Positions 55,993 to 64,000 of a DNA stretch of 64,000 nucleotides are shown here, piece by piece. Source of the DNA: Hydrogenophaga sp. (GTDB lineage Bacteria; Pseudomonadota; Gammaproteobacteria; Burkholderiales; Burkholderiaceae_C); contig NZ_WVZN01000036.1 in the NCBI RefSeq assembly GCF_011772445.1, positions 18,264 through 82,263 on the forward strand, in the 5' to 3' direction. The stretch's first letter is position 1; the number at the start of each line of letters is the position of its first letter. The translations under genes were made by a program, and so were the position numbers. Below the pieces are notes generated by a model, which was not told the origin of the DNA, did no database searches, and worked only from the letters and a program-made list of their open reading frames with translations.

Positions 55993-57453
55993 TCAGGCCG
56001 TGCCGCCGACCGTCAGCGCCTCGATGCGCAGCGTGGGCTGGCCCACCCCCACGGGCACGCTCTGGCCTTCCTTGCCGCAGGTGCCCACGCCGGTGTCCAG
56101 CCGCATGTCGTTGCCGATCATGCTCACGCGCGTCAGCGCGTCGGGGCCGTTGCCGACCAGGGTGGCCCCCTTCACCGGGTACTGGATCTTGCCGTTCTCG
56201 ACCCAGAAGGCCTGGCTGGCAGAGAACACGAACTTGCCGCTGGTGATGTCGACCTGGCCGCCACCGAAGTTGGTGGCGTACAGACCTTTCTTGATGCTGG
56301 CGACGATCTCGTCGGGGTGCTTGTCGCCGCCCAGCATGTAGGTGTTGGTCATGCGCGGCATGGGCATGTGGGCGTAGCTCTCGCGCCGGCCGTTGCCGGT
56401 GGGCTTCACGCCCATCAGGCGCGCGTTCATCGCGTCCTGCATGTAGCCGCGCAGGATGCCGTCCTCGATGAGCACGTTGCGCTGCGAGGCGTGGCCTTCG
56501 TCGTCGATGTTGAGCGACCCGCGGCGGTCGGCGATGGTGCCGTCGTCGAGCACGGTGACGCCCTTGGCCGCCACGCGCTGGCCGATGCGGCCGGCGAAAG
56601 CGCTGCTGCCCTTGCGGTTGAAGTCGCCCTCCAGCCCGTGGCCCACCGCCTCGTGCAGCAGGATGCCGGGCCAGCCGGGGCCCAGCACCACCACCATCTC
56701 GCCGGCCGGCGCGGGGCGCGACTCGAGGTTGGTCAGGGCCTGCTCGACCGCCTCATCCACGTAGCTTTGCACCATGGCGTCGTCGAAGTACGCCAGGCCG
56801 AAGCGGCCACCGCCGCCGGAGTTGCCCATCTCGCGCCGGCCGTTCTGCTCGGCGATGACGGTAACGGACAGGCGGATGAGCGGGCGCACGTCGGCCGCCA
56901 GGGTGCCGTCGGCGCGCGCCACCAGCACCACGTCGTGCTCGGCGGCCAGGCCGGCCATCACCTGCGCCACGCGCGGGTCCCTGGCCTTGGCCAGGCGCTC
57001 CACTTTCTCCAGCAGCGCCACCTTGGCGGTGCTGTCCATCGAGGCGATGGGGTCCACGTCGGCGTAGAGCGAGCGCGACTTGGCGACCTTGGAGGCCTGG
57101 ACCTTGACCTTCTTTGCCTGACCCTGCCCCGAGATGCTGCGCACGGTGCGCGCGGCGTCGAGCAGGGAATCCCAGGACAGGTCGTCGGAGTAGGCGAAGG
57201 CGGTCTTCTCACCGCTGACGGCGCGCACGCCCACGCCCTGTTCGATGTGGAAACTGCCGGTCTTGACGATGCCCTCTTCCAGGCTCCAGCCCTCGTTGCG
57301 GGTGGCCTGGAAGTACAGGTCGGCGTCGTCCACGCCGTGGGAGCGGATTTCCGCCAGCGCCTGGTGCAGGTGGGCGGTGGTGAGTCCGAAGGGTTCGAGC
57401 AGGAGCTGCTCGGCGGTGGCCAGGCGGGCCAGGGTGGGTTCGCGGGCGATCAT
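55993..57453 (-). CDS. tldD: Metalloprotease TldD
   Basis: A 486-residue zinc protease subunit that, with PmbA/TldE, trims unfolded peptides such as microcin B17 precursor. The metal motif is LLHEAVGHGLEGDFNRKGSS (HExxxH), followed by DDEGHASQRNVLIEDG, YAHMPMPRMTNTYML and the C-terminal VGTCGKEGQSVPVGVGQPTLR. Length is normal. The pmbA partner is not in the window. The ATG lies 6 nt after a minus-strand TACAAT (57465-57460) and has no ribosome binding site: a candidate leaderless gene. Confidence 0.96.
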   Translation of the reverse strand: MIAREPTLARLATAEQLLLEPFGLTTAHLHQALAEIRSHGVDDADLYFQATRNEGWSLEEGIVKTGSFHIEQGVGVRAVSGEKTAFAYSDDLSWDSLLDAARTVRSISGQGQAKKVKVQASKVAKSRSLYADVDPIASMDSTAKVALLEKVERLAKARDPRVAQVMAGLAAEHDVVLVARADGTLAADVRPLIRLSVTVIAEQNGRREMGNSGGGGRFGLAYFDDAMVQSYVDEAVEQALTNLESRPAPAGEMVVVLGPGWPGILLHEAVGHGLEGDFNRKGSSAFAGRIGQRVAAKGVTVLDDGTIADRRGSLNIDDEGHASQRNVLIEDGILRGYMQDAMNARLMGVKPTGNGRRESYAHMPMPRMTNTYMLGGDKHPDEIVASIKKGLYATNFGGGQVDITSGKFVFSASQAFWVENGKIQYPVKGATLVGNGPDALTRVSMIGNDMRLDTGVGTCGKEGQSVPVGVGQPTLRIEALTVGGTA

Positions 57454-57490
57454 GCGGCCATTGTAGGAACGGCCCGCCCGCCTGTGGGGC

Positions 57491-58396
57491 TCAGGGCTTT
57501 GGCAAACCGTCGGGGTGCGCGCGCATCCAGTCGATCAGCGCGCCGTCGTCGAGCCCGGCCATGCCCTCTTGCAGCGCGGCGGCAAACACCGCGGCCGCCT
57601 GCGGGCCCAACACGCCCCCGTGCCCCGCGGCCCGACCGGCGGCGACCGCCAGGCGCGTGTCCTTGGCCAGCAGCGTCATGTGGGCGCGCGGCGCGGTGTC
57701 GCCGGCCAACTGGCGGCGCAGGCGGTCGGAGCCGATCCAGCTCTGCCCGCTGGAGCGCTCGATCACGTCCAGCGTGCGCGCCAGATCCAGCCCCAGGCGC
57801 TGGGCCAGGGCCAGGGCCTCGGCGGCGCCCGCGAGGTTGATGCCCGCCAGCAGGTTGTTCACGAGCTTGGTGCGGGCGCCATCGCCCACGCGCTCGCCGA
57901 CGCGGAACTGGCTGTTCGACAGGTCCGCCAGCAAACCCGCGTGGCGTTGCAGCGCGGCCTCGGGACCCGCGAGCATCAGGCTCATGGTGCCGGCCCGGGC
58001 GCGCGCCGGGCCGCCGGACATGGGCGCGTCGATCGTGTCCACGCCCAGCGGCGCAAGCCGCGCAGCGATGGCTTCGGTGTCTTCGGGCGCGATCGTCGGG
58101 CACAGCAGCAGGGTCTGGCCTGACCGCAGCGCGGCGGCCGCGCCCCGTTCGCCCCACAGCACCTCGCGGCACTGCGCGGCGTCCACCACCACCAGCACGA
58201 GGAGACCGCCCTCCTCCAGGTGCTCCGCCGCTTCGCGTGCGCTGGCACAGACCGTGGCACCGGCCGATCGGGCGCGCTCGGCACAGGCGGGGTCGACATC
58301 GTGCACCGCCACCGGCCAGCCGCGCTCGCGCAGGCGCTCCACCATGGCGCCGCCCATCAGGCCGGCGCCGATGAAGGCAACAGGAACGCGGTTCAT
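57491..58396 (-). CDS. NAD(P)-dependent beta-hydroxyacid dehydrogenase family protein
   Basis: A 301-residue enzyme of the 3-hydroxyisobutyrate/tartronate semialdehyde reductase family. The Rossmann start is VPVAFIGAGLMGGAMVERL, the substrate loop is DAPMSGGPARARAGTMSLM, and the catalytic Lys lies in GARTKLVNNLLAGINLAGAAEAL. The cofactor preference and substrate are not readable. It begins two bases after the rodA stop, so it is the distal gene of a rodA operon, with no functional link obvious. Confidence 0.88.
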   Translation of the reverse strand: MNRVPVAFIGAGLMGGAMVERLRERGWPVAVHDVDPACAERARSAGATVCASAREAAEHLEEGGLLVLVVVDAAQCREVLWGERGAAAALRSGQTLLLCPTIAPEDTEAIAARLAPLGVDTIDAPMSGGPARARAGTMSLMLAGPEAALQRHAGLLADLSNSQFRVGERVGDGARTKLVNNLLAGINLAGAAEALALAQRLGLDLARTLDVIERSSGQSWIGSDRLRRQLAGDTAPRAHMTLLAKDTRLAVAAGRAAGHGGVLGPQAAAVFAAALQEGMAGLDDGALIDWMRAHPDGLPKP

Positions 58397-58398
58397 GC

Positions 58399-59556
58399 TC
58401 AGGAGGGGACGAGCCGCTTGGCCCGCGAGATCGCCAGCAGCATGCCCAGCCCCACGCCCATCGTCACCATGGCCGTGCCGCCATAGCTGACGAAGGGCAG
58501 CGGCACGCCCACCACGGGCAGGATGCCGCTGACCATGCCCATGTTGACGAAGGCGTAGACGAAGAGGTTGAGCGTGAGCGCGCCGGCCAGCAGGCGCGAA
58601 AACAGCGTGGGCGCCTCGGCCGCGATGATCAGCCCGCGGCCGATGAGCGCGGTGAAGCCGGCCAGCAGCACCAGCACGCCCACCAGGCCGAACTCCTCGG
58701 AGAAGGCGGCGTAGATGAAGTCGGTGGTGCGCTCGGGGATGAACTCCAGGTGCGTCTGCGTGCCCTGCATGAAGCCCTTGCCCCAGACGCCGCCCGAGCC
58801 GATGGCGATCATGCCCTGGATGATGTGGAAGCCCTTACCCAGCGGGTCCTTGGTCGGGTCCAGCAGGGTGCACACGCGCTGGCGCTGGTACTCGTGCAGC
58901 ACCTGCCAGTCCACACCGGGGGCGCACCAGCTCGACTCATTGAAGATCAGCACCACGATGCCGACCGCCAGCAGCACCACGGGCGGAACGATGAGTTTCC
59001 AGCTGAGGCCGGCGAAGAAGATGACGGCCAGGCCCGAGGCCATCACCAGCAGCGTGGTGCCCAGGTCCGGCTGCAGCAGGATGAGCGCGATGGGCACCGC
59101 CAGCAGGCCGCCCGCGACGATGAAATCCGTGGCCTTGAGCTGGCCCTCGCGACGGTGGAACCACCAGGCCAGCATCATGGGCATGGCGATCTTCATGATC
59201 TCGCTGGGCTGGATCACGGTGACGCCGATGTCCAGCCAGCGCTGCGCGCCCTTTCGCATGACGCCGGCGAACTCCACGCCCAGCAGCAGGGCCACGCCCA
59301 CCAGGTAGACCGGCAGCGCCAGGCTCATCAGGCGCTGCGGCGGGATCTGCGAGAACACCAGCATCACACCCGCGCCGATGAGCATGTTGCGGCTGTGCTG
59401 GGCGAAGCGCGAGCCGTGGTCGAAGCCCACGGAGTACATGGTGACCAGGCCCAGCGCGGCCATGAAGCAGACGATGGCGATCAGCGGCCAGTCGAAACCC
59501 CGCATGAAGGGAATCGCGCGCTGCAGCAGACTGGGTTTGTCGAGGACGACGGCCAT
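58399..59556 (-). CDS. rodA: Rod shape-determining peptidoglycan polymerase RodA
   Basis: A 385-residue SEDS glycosyltransferase that polymerises lateral-wall peptidoglycan with a class B PBP. About ten membrane segments; hallmark motifs GAQRWLDIGVTVIQPSEIMKIAMPMMLAWW, LILLQPDLGTTLLV, GFMQGTQTHLEFIPERTTDFIYAAFSEEFG and GVPLPFVSYGGTAMV. The FIPE..TDFI and large periplasmic loop with two Cys (SSWCAPGVDWQ, RVCTLLDP) are as in betaproteobacterial RodA. pbp2/mrdA is not in the window. The start lies 8 nt after GATAAT on the minus strand. Confidence 0.96.
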   Translation of the reverse strand: MAVVLDKPSLLQRAIPFMRGFDWPLIAIVCFMAALGLVTMYSVGFDHGSRFAQHSRNMLIGAGVMLVFSQIPPQRLMSLALPVYLVGVALLLGVEFAGVMRKGAQRWLDIGVTVIQPSEIMKIAMPMMLAWWFHRREGQLKATDFIVAGGLLAVPIALILLQPDLGTTLLVMASGLAVIFFAGLSWKLIVPPVVLLAVGIVVLIFNESSWCAPGVDWQVLHEYQRQRVCTLLDPTKDPLGKGFHIIQGMIAIGSGGVWGKGFMQGTQTHLEFIPERTTDFIYAAFSEEFGLVGVLVLLAGFTALIGRGLIIAAEAPTLFSRLLAGALTLNLFVYAFVNMGMVSGILPVVGVPLPFVSYGGTAMVTMGVGLGMLLAISRAKRLVPS

Positions 59557-59563
59557 GGGGCGC

Positions 59564-59570
59564 GATTATC
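59564..59570. promoter_or_regulatory. Shared -10 element of rodA and yqiA-like gene
   Basis: GATTATC reads GATAATC on the minus strand. The minus-strand GATAAT ends 8 nt before the rodA ATG, and the plus-strand GATTAT ends 9 nt before the ATG of the esterase gene. The two starts are only 22 bp apart. Confidence 0.45.
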
Positions 59571-59578
59571 CTCAGTCG

Positions 59579-60193
59579 ATGGACACCCCCACCACCACCC
59601 ACCTGCTCTACCTGCACGGTTTCCGGTCCTCGCCGCTGTCGATGAAGGCGCGGATGGTGGGCGAGCGCGTGCGAAGGGAACATCCCGCCGTCACCTGGTG
59701 GTGTCCGCAACTGCCCCCATCGCCGCGCGCCGCCGCGGACCTCATCCGTCAGGGAACGGCCGCCTGGCCAGCCGAGCGCCTGGCGGTGGTCGGCTCCTCG
59801 CTGGGCGGGTTCTACGCGCGCTGGTTTTCCCTGCACACGGGCTGCCGGGCGGTGCTGCTCAACCCGGCCAGCTTCCCGGCGCGCGACCTGTCGGCCCACA
59901 TCGGCGAGCAGGCCACCTGGCAGAACCCCGAGGAGCGCTTCTTCTTCGAGCCGGCCTTCGTGGACGAGCTGCGGGTGCTGGAGAGCGACATCGCGCGGCT
60001 GGCGCCCGCTCGCCCGGCCACCCCCGATCGTCTGATGGCCGTGATCGCCAAGGGCGACGAGGTGCTCGACTGGCGCGAGATGCAGGCCTTCTGCGCGGGC
60101 GGCGCCATCCGCCTGCTGGCGGGCGGCGACCACGCGATCAGCGATTTCGAGGCGCACATGGACGCGGTGTTCGGGTTCCTGCGGCTGGCCTGA
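59579..60193 (+). CDS. YqiA/YcfP-family alpha/beta hydrolase
   Basis: A 204-residue esterase-like protein: LLYLHGFRSSPLSMKARMV (oxyanion strand), VVGSSLGGFYARWF with the nucleophile Ser, AVIAKGDEVLDWREM (Asp) and LLAGGDHAISDF (His). YqiA has weak esterase activity on short acyl chains in E. coli; the true substrate is unknown. Divergent from rodA with only 22 bp between start codons, too short for two ordinary leaders. Confidence 0.9.
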   Translation: MDTPTTTHLLYLHGFRSSPLSMKARMVGERVRREHPAVTWWCPQLPPSPRAAADLIRQGTAAWPAERLAVVGSSLGGFYARWFSLHTGCRAVLLNPASFPARDLSAHIGEQATWQNPEERFFFEPAFVDELRVLESDIARLAPARPATPDRLMAVIAKGDEVLDWREMQAFCAGGAIRLLAGGDHAISDFEAHMDAVFGFLRLA

Positions 60194-60251
60194 CCGCCGA
60201 CGGGCCGCCCGAGGTGACGGCCGTCATGGCCGGGATGGGACAATCCCGCCC

Positions 60252-62315
60252 ATGCACATCCTGTTCGACGAGGCCGGCAAGTTCCTGACCGGCCGCCTGC
60301 TGTCCGAGGCCGAAAGTTCACTTCAGGTGGAACTGGACTCCGGCAAGCGGGTGAAAGTGAAGGCGGCCAACGCGCTGCTGCGATTCGAGAAACCCGCGCC
60401 CGCCGAGCTCATGAAGGAGGCGACGGCGCTGGCCGAGGGCATGGAGCTCGAACTCGCCTACGAGTTCGCGCCCGAAGACGAGTTCGGTTTTGCCGACATC
60501 GCCCGCGAGTACTTCAGCGCCCAGGCCGGCACGGCCCAGCAGGTGGCCGCCCTGCTCACCCTGCAGAACGCGCCGCACTACTTCCGCCGCGCCGGCAAGG
60601 GCCGCTTCAAAAAGGCGCCGCCCGAGATCGTGGCCCAGGCCCTGGCCGCCATCGAGAAGAAAAAAGAGCTCCAGGCCCGCATCGAGGCCTGGGCGGCCGA
60701 GCTCGTGGCCGGCCAGTGCCCCGAGCCGGTGCGTCAGCAGCTCTACCGCATCCTTTTCAAGCCCGACAAGAACGGCCCCGAGTACAAGGCCGTGGTGGAG
60801 GCCGCGCGCCAGAGCCACACCGCGCCACTGGTGCTGCTGCAGAAGGCAGGCGCCATCACCAGCGCCTACCAGTTCCACTGGCAGCGCTTCCTGTTCGAGC
60901 ACTTCCCCAAGGGCACGGGCTTTCCTGCGCTCAGCGCGCCGCCGGTGGCCGACGAGCTGCCCCTGGCGAACGTGCAGGCCTTCTCCATCGACGACTCCGC
61001 CACCACCGAGATCGACGACGCGCTGTCCGTGCAGGGTCTGGGTTCGGGCACGGTCACGCTGGGCATCCACATCGCGGCGCCGGGCCTGGCCATCGCGCCC
61101 GGCAGCGCGCTCGACGAGATCGCGCGCCATCGTCTGTCCACCGTCTACATGCCGGGCCACAAGATCACCATGCTGCCCGACGCGGTGGTGGAGGCCTATA
61201 CGCTGCAGGCCGGGCGCGACTGCCCGGCCGTGTCGCTGTACGTGGAGATCGACGAGGCCACGCTGGCCGTGGGCGCCAGCCGCACCGCGCTGGAGCGCGT
61301 GCCCATCGCCCACAACCTGCGCCACGACCGGCTCGACGCGATCGTCACCGAGGCCTGGCTCGGGGGCGAGGCGAACGCCGCGGCACCGGCAGAGCTCGCC
61401 GGCCTGCAGCCCGCGCTGGTCTTCCTGCATCGATTCGCCCGCGAACACAAAGCCCAGCGCGAGGTGGCGCGCGGCAAGCCCGAGACCTTCACGCGCCCCG
61501 ACTACACGTTCAAGCTGGAAGGTGTGCAGGGCGACGAGCCCGCCGGCGACGAACGCGTGATCATCGGCACACGCTCGCGCGGCGCGCCACTGGACCTGAT
61601 GGTGGCCGAAGCCATGATCCTGGCCAACAAGACCTGGGGCCTGTGGCTGGCCGAGTGCGGCGTGCCCGGCATCTACCGCAGCCAGGCCAGTCTGCTGCCC
61701 GGCATCAAGGTGCGCATGGGCACCAAGGCGCTGCCGCACGCGGGCATCGGGGTGAAGGCTTATGCCTGGAGTACCTCGCCGCTGCGCCGCTACGTCGATC
61801 TGGTGAACCAGTGGCAGATCGTGGCCTGCGCACGGCACGGCAAGACGGCCGTGCTGGCCGCGCCCTTCAAGCCCAAGGACGCCAACCTGTTCGCCGTGGT
61901 GAGCGCCTTCGACGCCGCCCACGCCGCCTACAACGGCTTCCAGGGCGGCATGGAGCGCTACTGGACGCTGCAGCACCTGCGCCAGAACGGCATCACCGAG
62001 CTCACGGCCACCTTGATCAAGGACGGCCTGGTGCGCGCCGACACCCTGCCCCTGGTGCTGCCCGTGCTGGGCGCCGAAGGCCTGATGCGCGGCGCCCACC
62101 TGCGCGTGCGGCTCGGCGCCATCGACGACATCAGCCTGGAGGTGAGCGGCACGGTCATCGAGCGGCTCGACCAGCCGGTGGAAAGCGCCGACGCACTGGA
62201 AAGCGAGGCCGAGGAAGACGAGGAAGAGCCGTTGGGCGCCCCGGTGGCGCTGGCCATCGATCTGGACGAGCCGGCCGCCGCCGATACCCCTGGGGACACC
62301 CCGCAGAACGGATAA
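60252..62315 (+). CDS. RNase II-family exoribonuclease (RNB domain)
   Basis: A 687-residue 3'-5' exoribonuclease. RNB domain from about 240: FSIDDSATTEIDDALSV carries the metal aspartates (with Glu where RNase II has one Asp, as in several RNB branches), followed by IHIAAPG, RHRLSTVYMPGHKITMLP and YAWSTSPLRRYVDLVNQWQI. The N-terminal 230 residues are atypical cold-shock-like and helical, and the C-terminal S1-like domain is short with an acidic tail. It is neither a clear RNase R nor RNase II. The ATG lies 7 nt after GACAAT (60239-60244), another candidate leaderless start. Confidence 0.9.
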   Translation: MHILFDEAGKFLTGRLLSEAESSLQVELDSGKRVKVKAANALLRFEKPAPAELMKEATALAEGMELELAYEFAPEDEFGFADIAREYFSAQAGTAQQVAALLTLQNAPHYFRRAGKGRFKKAPPEIVAQALAAIEKKKELQARIEAWAAELVAGQCPEPVRQQLYRILFKPDKNGPEYKAVVEAARQSHTAPLVLLQKAGAITSAYQFHWQRFLFEHFPKGTGFPALSAPPVADELPLANVQAFSIDDSATTEIDDALSVQGLGSGTVTLGIHIAAPGLAIAPGSALDEIARHRLSTVYMPGHKITMLPDAVVEAYTLQAGRDCPAVSLYVEIDEATLAVGASRTALERVPIAHNLRHDRLDAIVTEAWLGGEANAAAPAELAGLQPALVFLHRFAREHKAQREVARGKPETFTRPDYTFKLEGVQGDEPAGDERVIIGTRSRGAPLDLMVAEAMILANKTWGLWLAECGVPGIYRSQASLLPGIKVRMGTKALPHAGIGVKAYAWSTSPLRRYVDLVNQWQIVACARHGKTAVLAAPFKPKDANLFAVVSAFDAAHAAYNGFQGGMERYWTLQHLRQNGITELTATLIKDGLVRADTLPLVLPVLGAEGLMRGAHLRVRLGAIDDISLEVSGTVIERLDQPVESADALESEAEEDEEEPLGAPVALAIDLDEPAAADTPGDTPQNG

Positions 62316-62323
62316 TCCCCCGC

Positions 62324-63202
62324 GTGAAATCCGCCCGCGCCAAGGCCGTCCACCGACTGAGGAATCTGAGCACGCTGCAGCTCGCGCTGCTCGTCTCGCT
62401 CGGCGTGCACGCGGCCCTGCTGGCGGTGCGCTTCGTCGACCCCGAGCGCTTCGACCGCGTGTTCCAGGACACGCCGCTCGAGGTGATCCTGGTCAACGCG
62501 CGCAGCGACCAGCGCCCCGAGAAGGCCCAGGCCATCGCCCAGGCCTCGCTGGCCGGCGGTGGCGATGCCGAGCGCGGGCGCGCCACCTCGCCGCTGCCGC
62601 CCGCGGCCACGGCCCGCCTGGGCGACACGCCCGACGAAGAGGTGCGCCGCCTCGAAGCCCTGATGGAGCAGCAAACGCAGCTGCTTGCGCAGGTGCGCCG
62701 CGCCCTGGCCACCATGCCGCCGCCCGCCCCCGCGGCCGAGCGCCAAAGCCGCGAGTCGATCGAGCGCGAGCAGAAGCGCCAGGCCCTGGTGCGCGTGCTG
62801 GCCGAGATCGAGAAGCGCATCAACGAAGAGAACGCGCGGCCACGCAAGCGCTACATCAGCCCCGCCACGCGCGAGGCGGTGTACGCGGTGTACTACGACG
62901 GCCTGCGCCGGCGCATCGAACAGCACGGCACCGCCAACTTCCCCGAATCGGGCGGGCGCAAGCTCTACGGCGAACTCACCATGGTGATCACCGTGAACCA
63001 TACCGGCCAGGTGCTCGACACCGAGGTGGTGCAGGGCTCGGGCAACCGCCTGCTCGACGGCCGGGCCCGCGCCATCGTGCGCGGCCTGTCCTTCGGGCGC
63101 TTCAACGAGGCCATGCGCCGCCAGGCCGACCAGATCGTGGTCGTCTCGCGCTTTCGCTTCACGCGAGAGGACGGCCTGCAGACCCAACTGTCGGGCCAGT
63201 AG
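62324..63202 (+). CDS. TonB C-terminal domain protein
   Basis: A 292-residue protein with one membrane anchor near the N-terminus (LQLALLVSLGVHAALLAVRF), a periplasmic linker with a charged coiled coil (about 105-185) and a TonB C-terminal domain (about 205-285: YDGLRRRIEQHGTANFPESG, GELTMVITVNHTGQVLDTEVVQGSG). No ExbB/ExbD genes are adjacent, so it may be a TonB-like partner for a specific system. GTG start, 7 nt after GATAAT (62311-62316), which overlaps the stop of the RNB gene. Its stop overlaps mtgA (TAGTG). Confidence 0.87.
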   Translation: MKSARAKAVHRLRNLSTLQLALLVSLGVHAALLAVRFVDPERFDRVFQDTPLEVILVNARSDQRPEKAQAIAQASLAGGGDAERGRATSPLPPAATARLGDTPDEEVRRLEALMEQQTQLLAQVRRALATMPPPAPAAERQSRESIEREQKRQALVRVLAEIEKRINEENARPRKRYISPATREAVYAVYYDGLRRRIEQHGTANFPESGGRKLYGELTMVITVNHTGQVLDTEVVQGSGNRLLDGRARAIVRGLSFGRFNEAMRRQADQIVVVSRFRFTREDGLQTQLSGQ

Positions 63203-63951
63203 TGGGTCGCGCCTTCGGTCGCTGGCTGCTGTGGTTGGTGCTCGCGGGGCTGGCACTGCAGCTCTACTTCCTGGCCGGCATCGCGTTGATGGCGGTGCTC
63301 GACCCCCACAGCACCGCCTTCCAGCGCTCCGAGGCCTGGCGCGTGGCCACGGCCAGCGTGCGCGGTGAGACCGAGTGGCGCTGGCGCCAGCGCTGGGTCG
63401 ACGGCGAGCAGATCAGCCCCCACCTGTGGCGCGCGGTGGTGGCCTCGGAGGACGCGGGCTTCTTCGAGCACGGCGGCGTCGATTGGGAGGCGATCGAAAA
63501 GGCCTGGCAGAAGAACGAGCGCCGCCAGGAGCAGGCCGAGCGCCGCGCCGCCCGCAACCCCAATGGCACGGCGCGCGAACCCAAGGTGGTGGGCGGCTCC
63601 ACCATCACGCAGCAGCTCGCCAAGAACCTGCTGTTGTCGGGCGAGCGCAACCTGCTGCGCAAGGGCCAGGAGCTGGTGCTCTCGCTCATGCTCGAGCTGG
63701 TACTCGACAAGCGCCGCATCCTCGAGATCTACCTCAACAGCGTGGAATGGGGTGAAGGCGTGTTCGGCGCCGAGGCCGCCGCGCAGCGCTACTTCAACAA
63801 GCCGGCCGCGCGGCTGAACGCGCACGAGGCCGCGCGCCTGGCGGTGATGCTGCCTTCGCCGCGCTTCTTCGAGACGCGCCAGGGCTCGGCCTACCTCGCG
63901 CGCCGCACCGGCACGATCGTCGCCCGCATGGGTGATGTCAAGCTGCCATGA
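63202..63951 (+). CDS. mtgA: Monofunctional biosynthetic peptidoglycan transglycosylase
   Basis: A 249-residue GT51 enzyme that polymerises lipid II. One N-terminal membrane helix (about 8-30), then the glycosyltransferase motifs: VVASEDAGFFEHGGVDWEAI with the catalytic Glu, GGSTITQQLAKNLLLSGERNLLRKGQE, ELVLDKRRILEIYLNSVEWGEGVFGAEAAAQ. The GTG start shares a base with the TonB-like stop. The next gene overlaps its stop (ATGA). Confidence 0.95.
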   Translation: MGRAFGRWLLWLVLAGLALQLYFLAGIALMAVLDPHSTAFQRSEAWRVATASVRGETEWRWRQRWVDGEQISPHLWRAVVASEDAGFFEHGGVDWEAIEKAWQKNERRQEQAERRAARNPNGTAREPKVVGGSTITQQLAKNLLLSGERNLLRKGQELVLSLMLELVLDKRRILEIYLNSVEWGEGVFGAEAAAQRYFNKPAARLNAHEAARLAVMLPSPRFFETRQGSAYLARRTGTIVARMGDVKLP

Positions 63952-64000
63952 GGGCCGCCGCCACCGCCGTCAGCTACTTCCTGCTGGGCCTGGTGCGCCT
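63948..64000 (+). CDS. Start of an unidentified gene (cut by window edge)
   Basis: Begins with ATG overlapping the mtgA stop. The visible 17 residues (MRAAATAVSYFLLGLVR) suggest a membrane segment or signal sequence. Nothing more can be said. Confidence 0.5.
   Translation, partial: MRAAATAVSYFLLGLVR

Overview
The window is a gene-dense, very high G+C bacterial chromosome segment. Gene content and order point to a betaproteobacterium of the order Burkholderiales, most likely family Comamonadaceae (a Hydrogenophaga-like genome; the genus is inference). Supporting marks are the rluC/rne divergent pair, hemCDXY next to ppc, ffh beside a CcsA-like gene and pilSR-ampD, the class Ia nrdAB pair followed by a Lys/Ala-rich histone H1-like gene, and accBC-prmA. 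I see no prophage, insertion sequence, CRISPR array or integron.

Layout. 1-3762: 5' part of rluC and the whole of RNase E with a long leader. 3799-8078: leftward heme operon hemC-hemD-hemX-hemY, genes overlapping. 8228-16382: rightward ppc, a PHP phosphoesterase, two tandem EamA transporters, a YciO-type protein, a site-2 protease and trpS. 16529-18593: a LuxR-type response regulator convergent with a histidine kinase. 18695: tRNA-Ser(CGA). 18849-22174: a small accessory cluster (tricarboxylate-type binding protein, sulfatase, divergent LysR regulator). 22171-26168: leftward yihY, thioredoxin-like, serS, ispH, FKBP. 26247-28515: radC, Smr, DUF3047 lipoprotein. 28537-33682: leftward globin, FtsX-like permease, upp, ffh. 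33826-38836: cytochrome c assembly protein, PP0621 protein, pilS, pilR, ampD. 39168-44122: nrdA, nrdB and the H1-like protein. 44189-49111: leftward accB-accC-prmA-DUF3426-pfkB. 49287-53655: tlpA-like, an unknown, mpl, an unknown, and aroG with an attenuator. 53694-55870: chromate resistance pair. 55993-64000: tldD, a beta-hydroxyacid dehydrogenase, rodA, yqiA, an RNB nuclease, a TonB-like protein, mtgA and the start of one more gene.

Most genes are core: heme, cell wall (mpl, ampD, rodA, mtgA), fatty acid and aromatic synthesis, deoxynucleotide synthesis, tRNA charging, RNA decay and protein targeting. The accessory part is limited to the sulfatase cluster and the chromate pair.

The most interesting signals are regulatory. 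Upstream of aroG, in a gap with no annotated-size gene, lies a 24-codon leader peptide whose residues 7-14 are almost all Phe, Tyr and Trp, followed by a mutually exclusive antiterminator and a U-tailed terminator: a transcription attenuator for DAHP synthase. Its start codon sits 7 nt after an extended -10 box, so the transcript may be leaderless. The same spacing (6-8 nt from a -10-like hexamer to the start codon) recurs at about a dozen genes here. Tandem NrdR boxes 32 bp apart precede nrdA, one overlapping the -10. Several perfect GC-rich hairpins without U-tracts follow stop codons, and an REP-like double hairpin lies beside upp.
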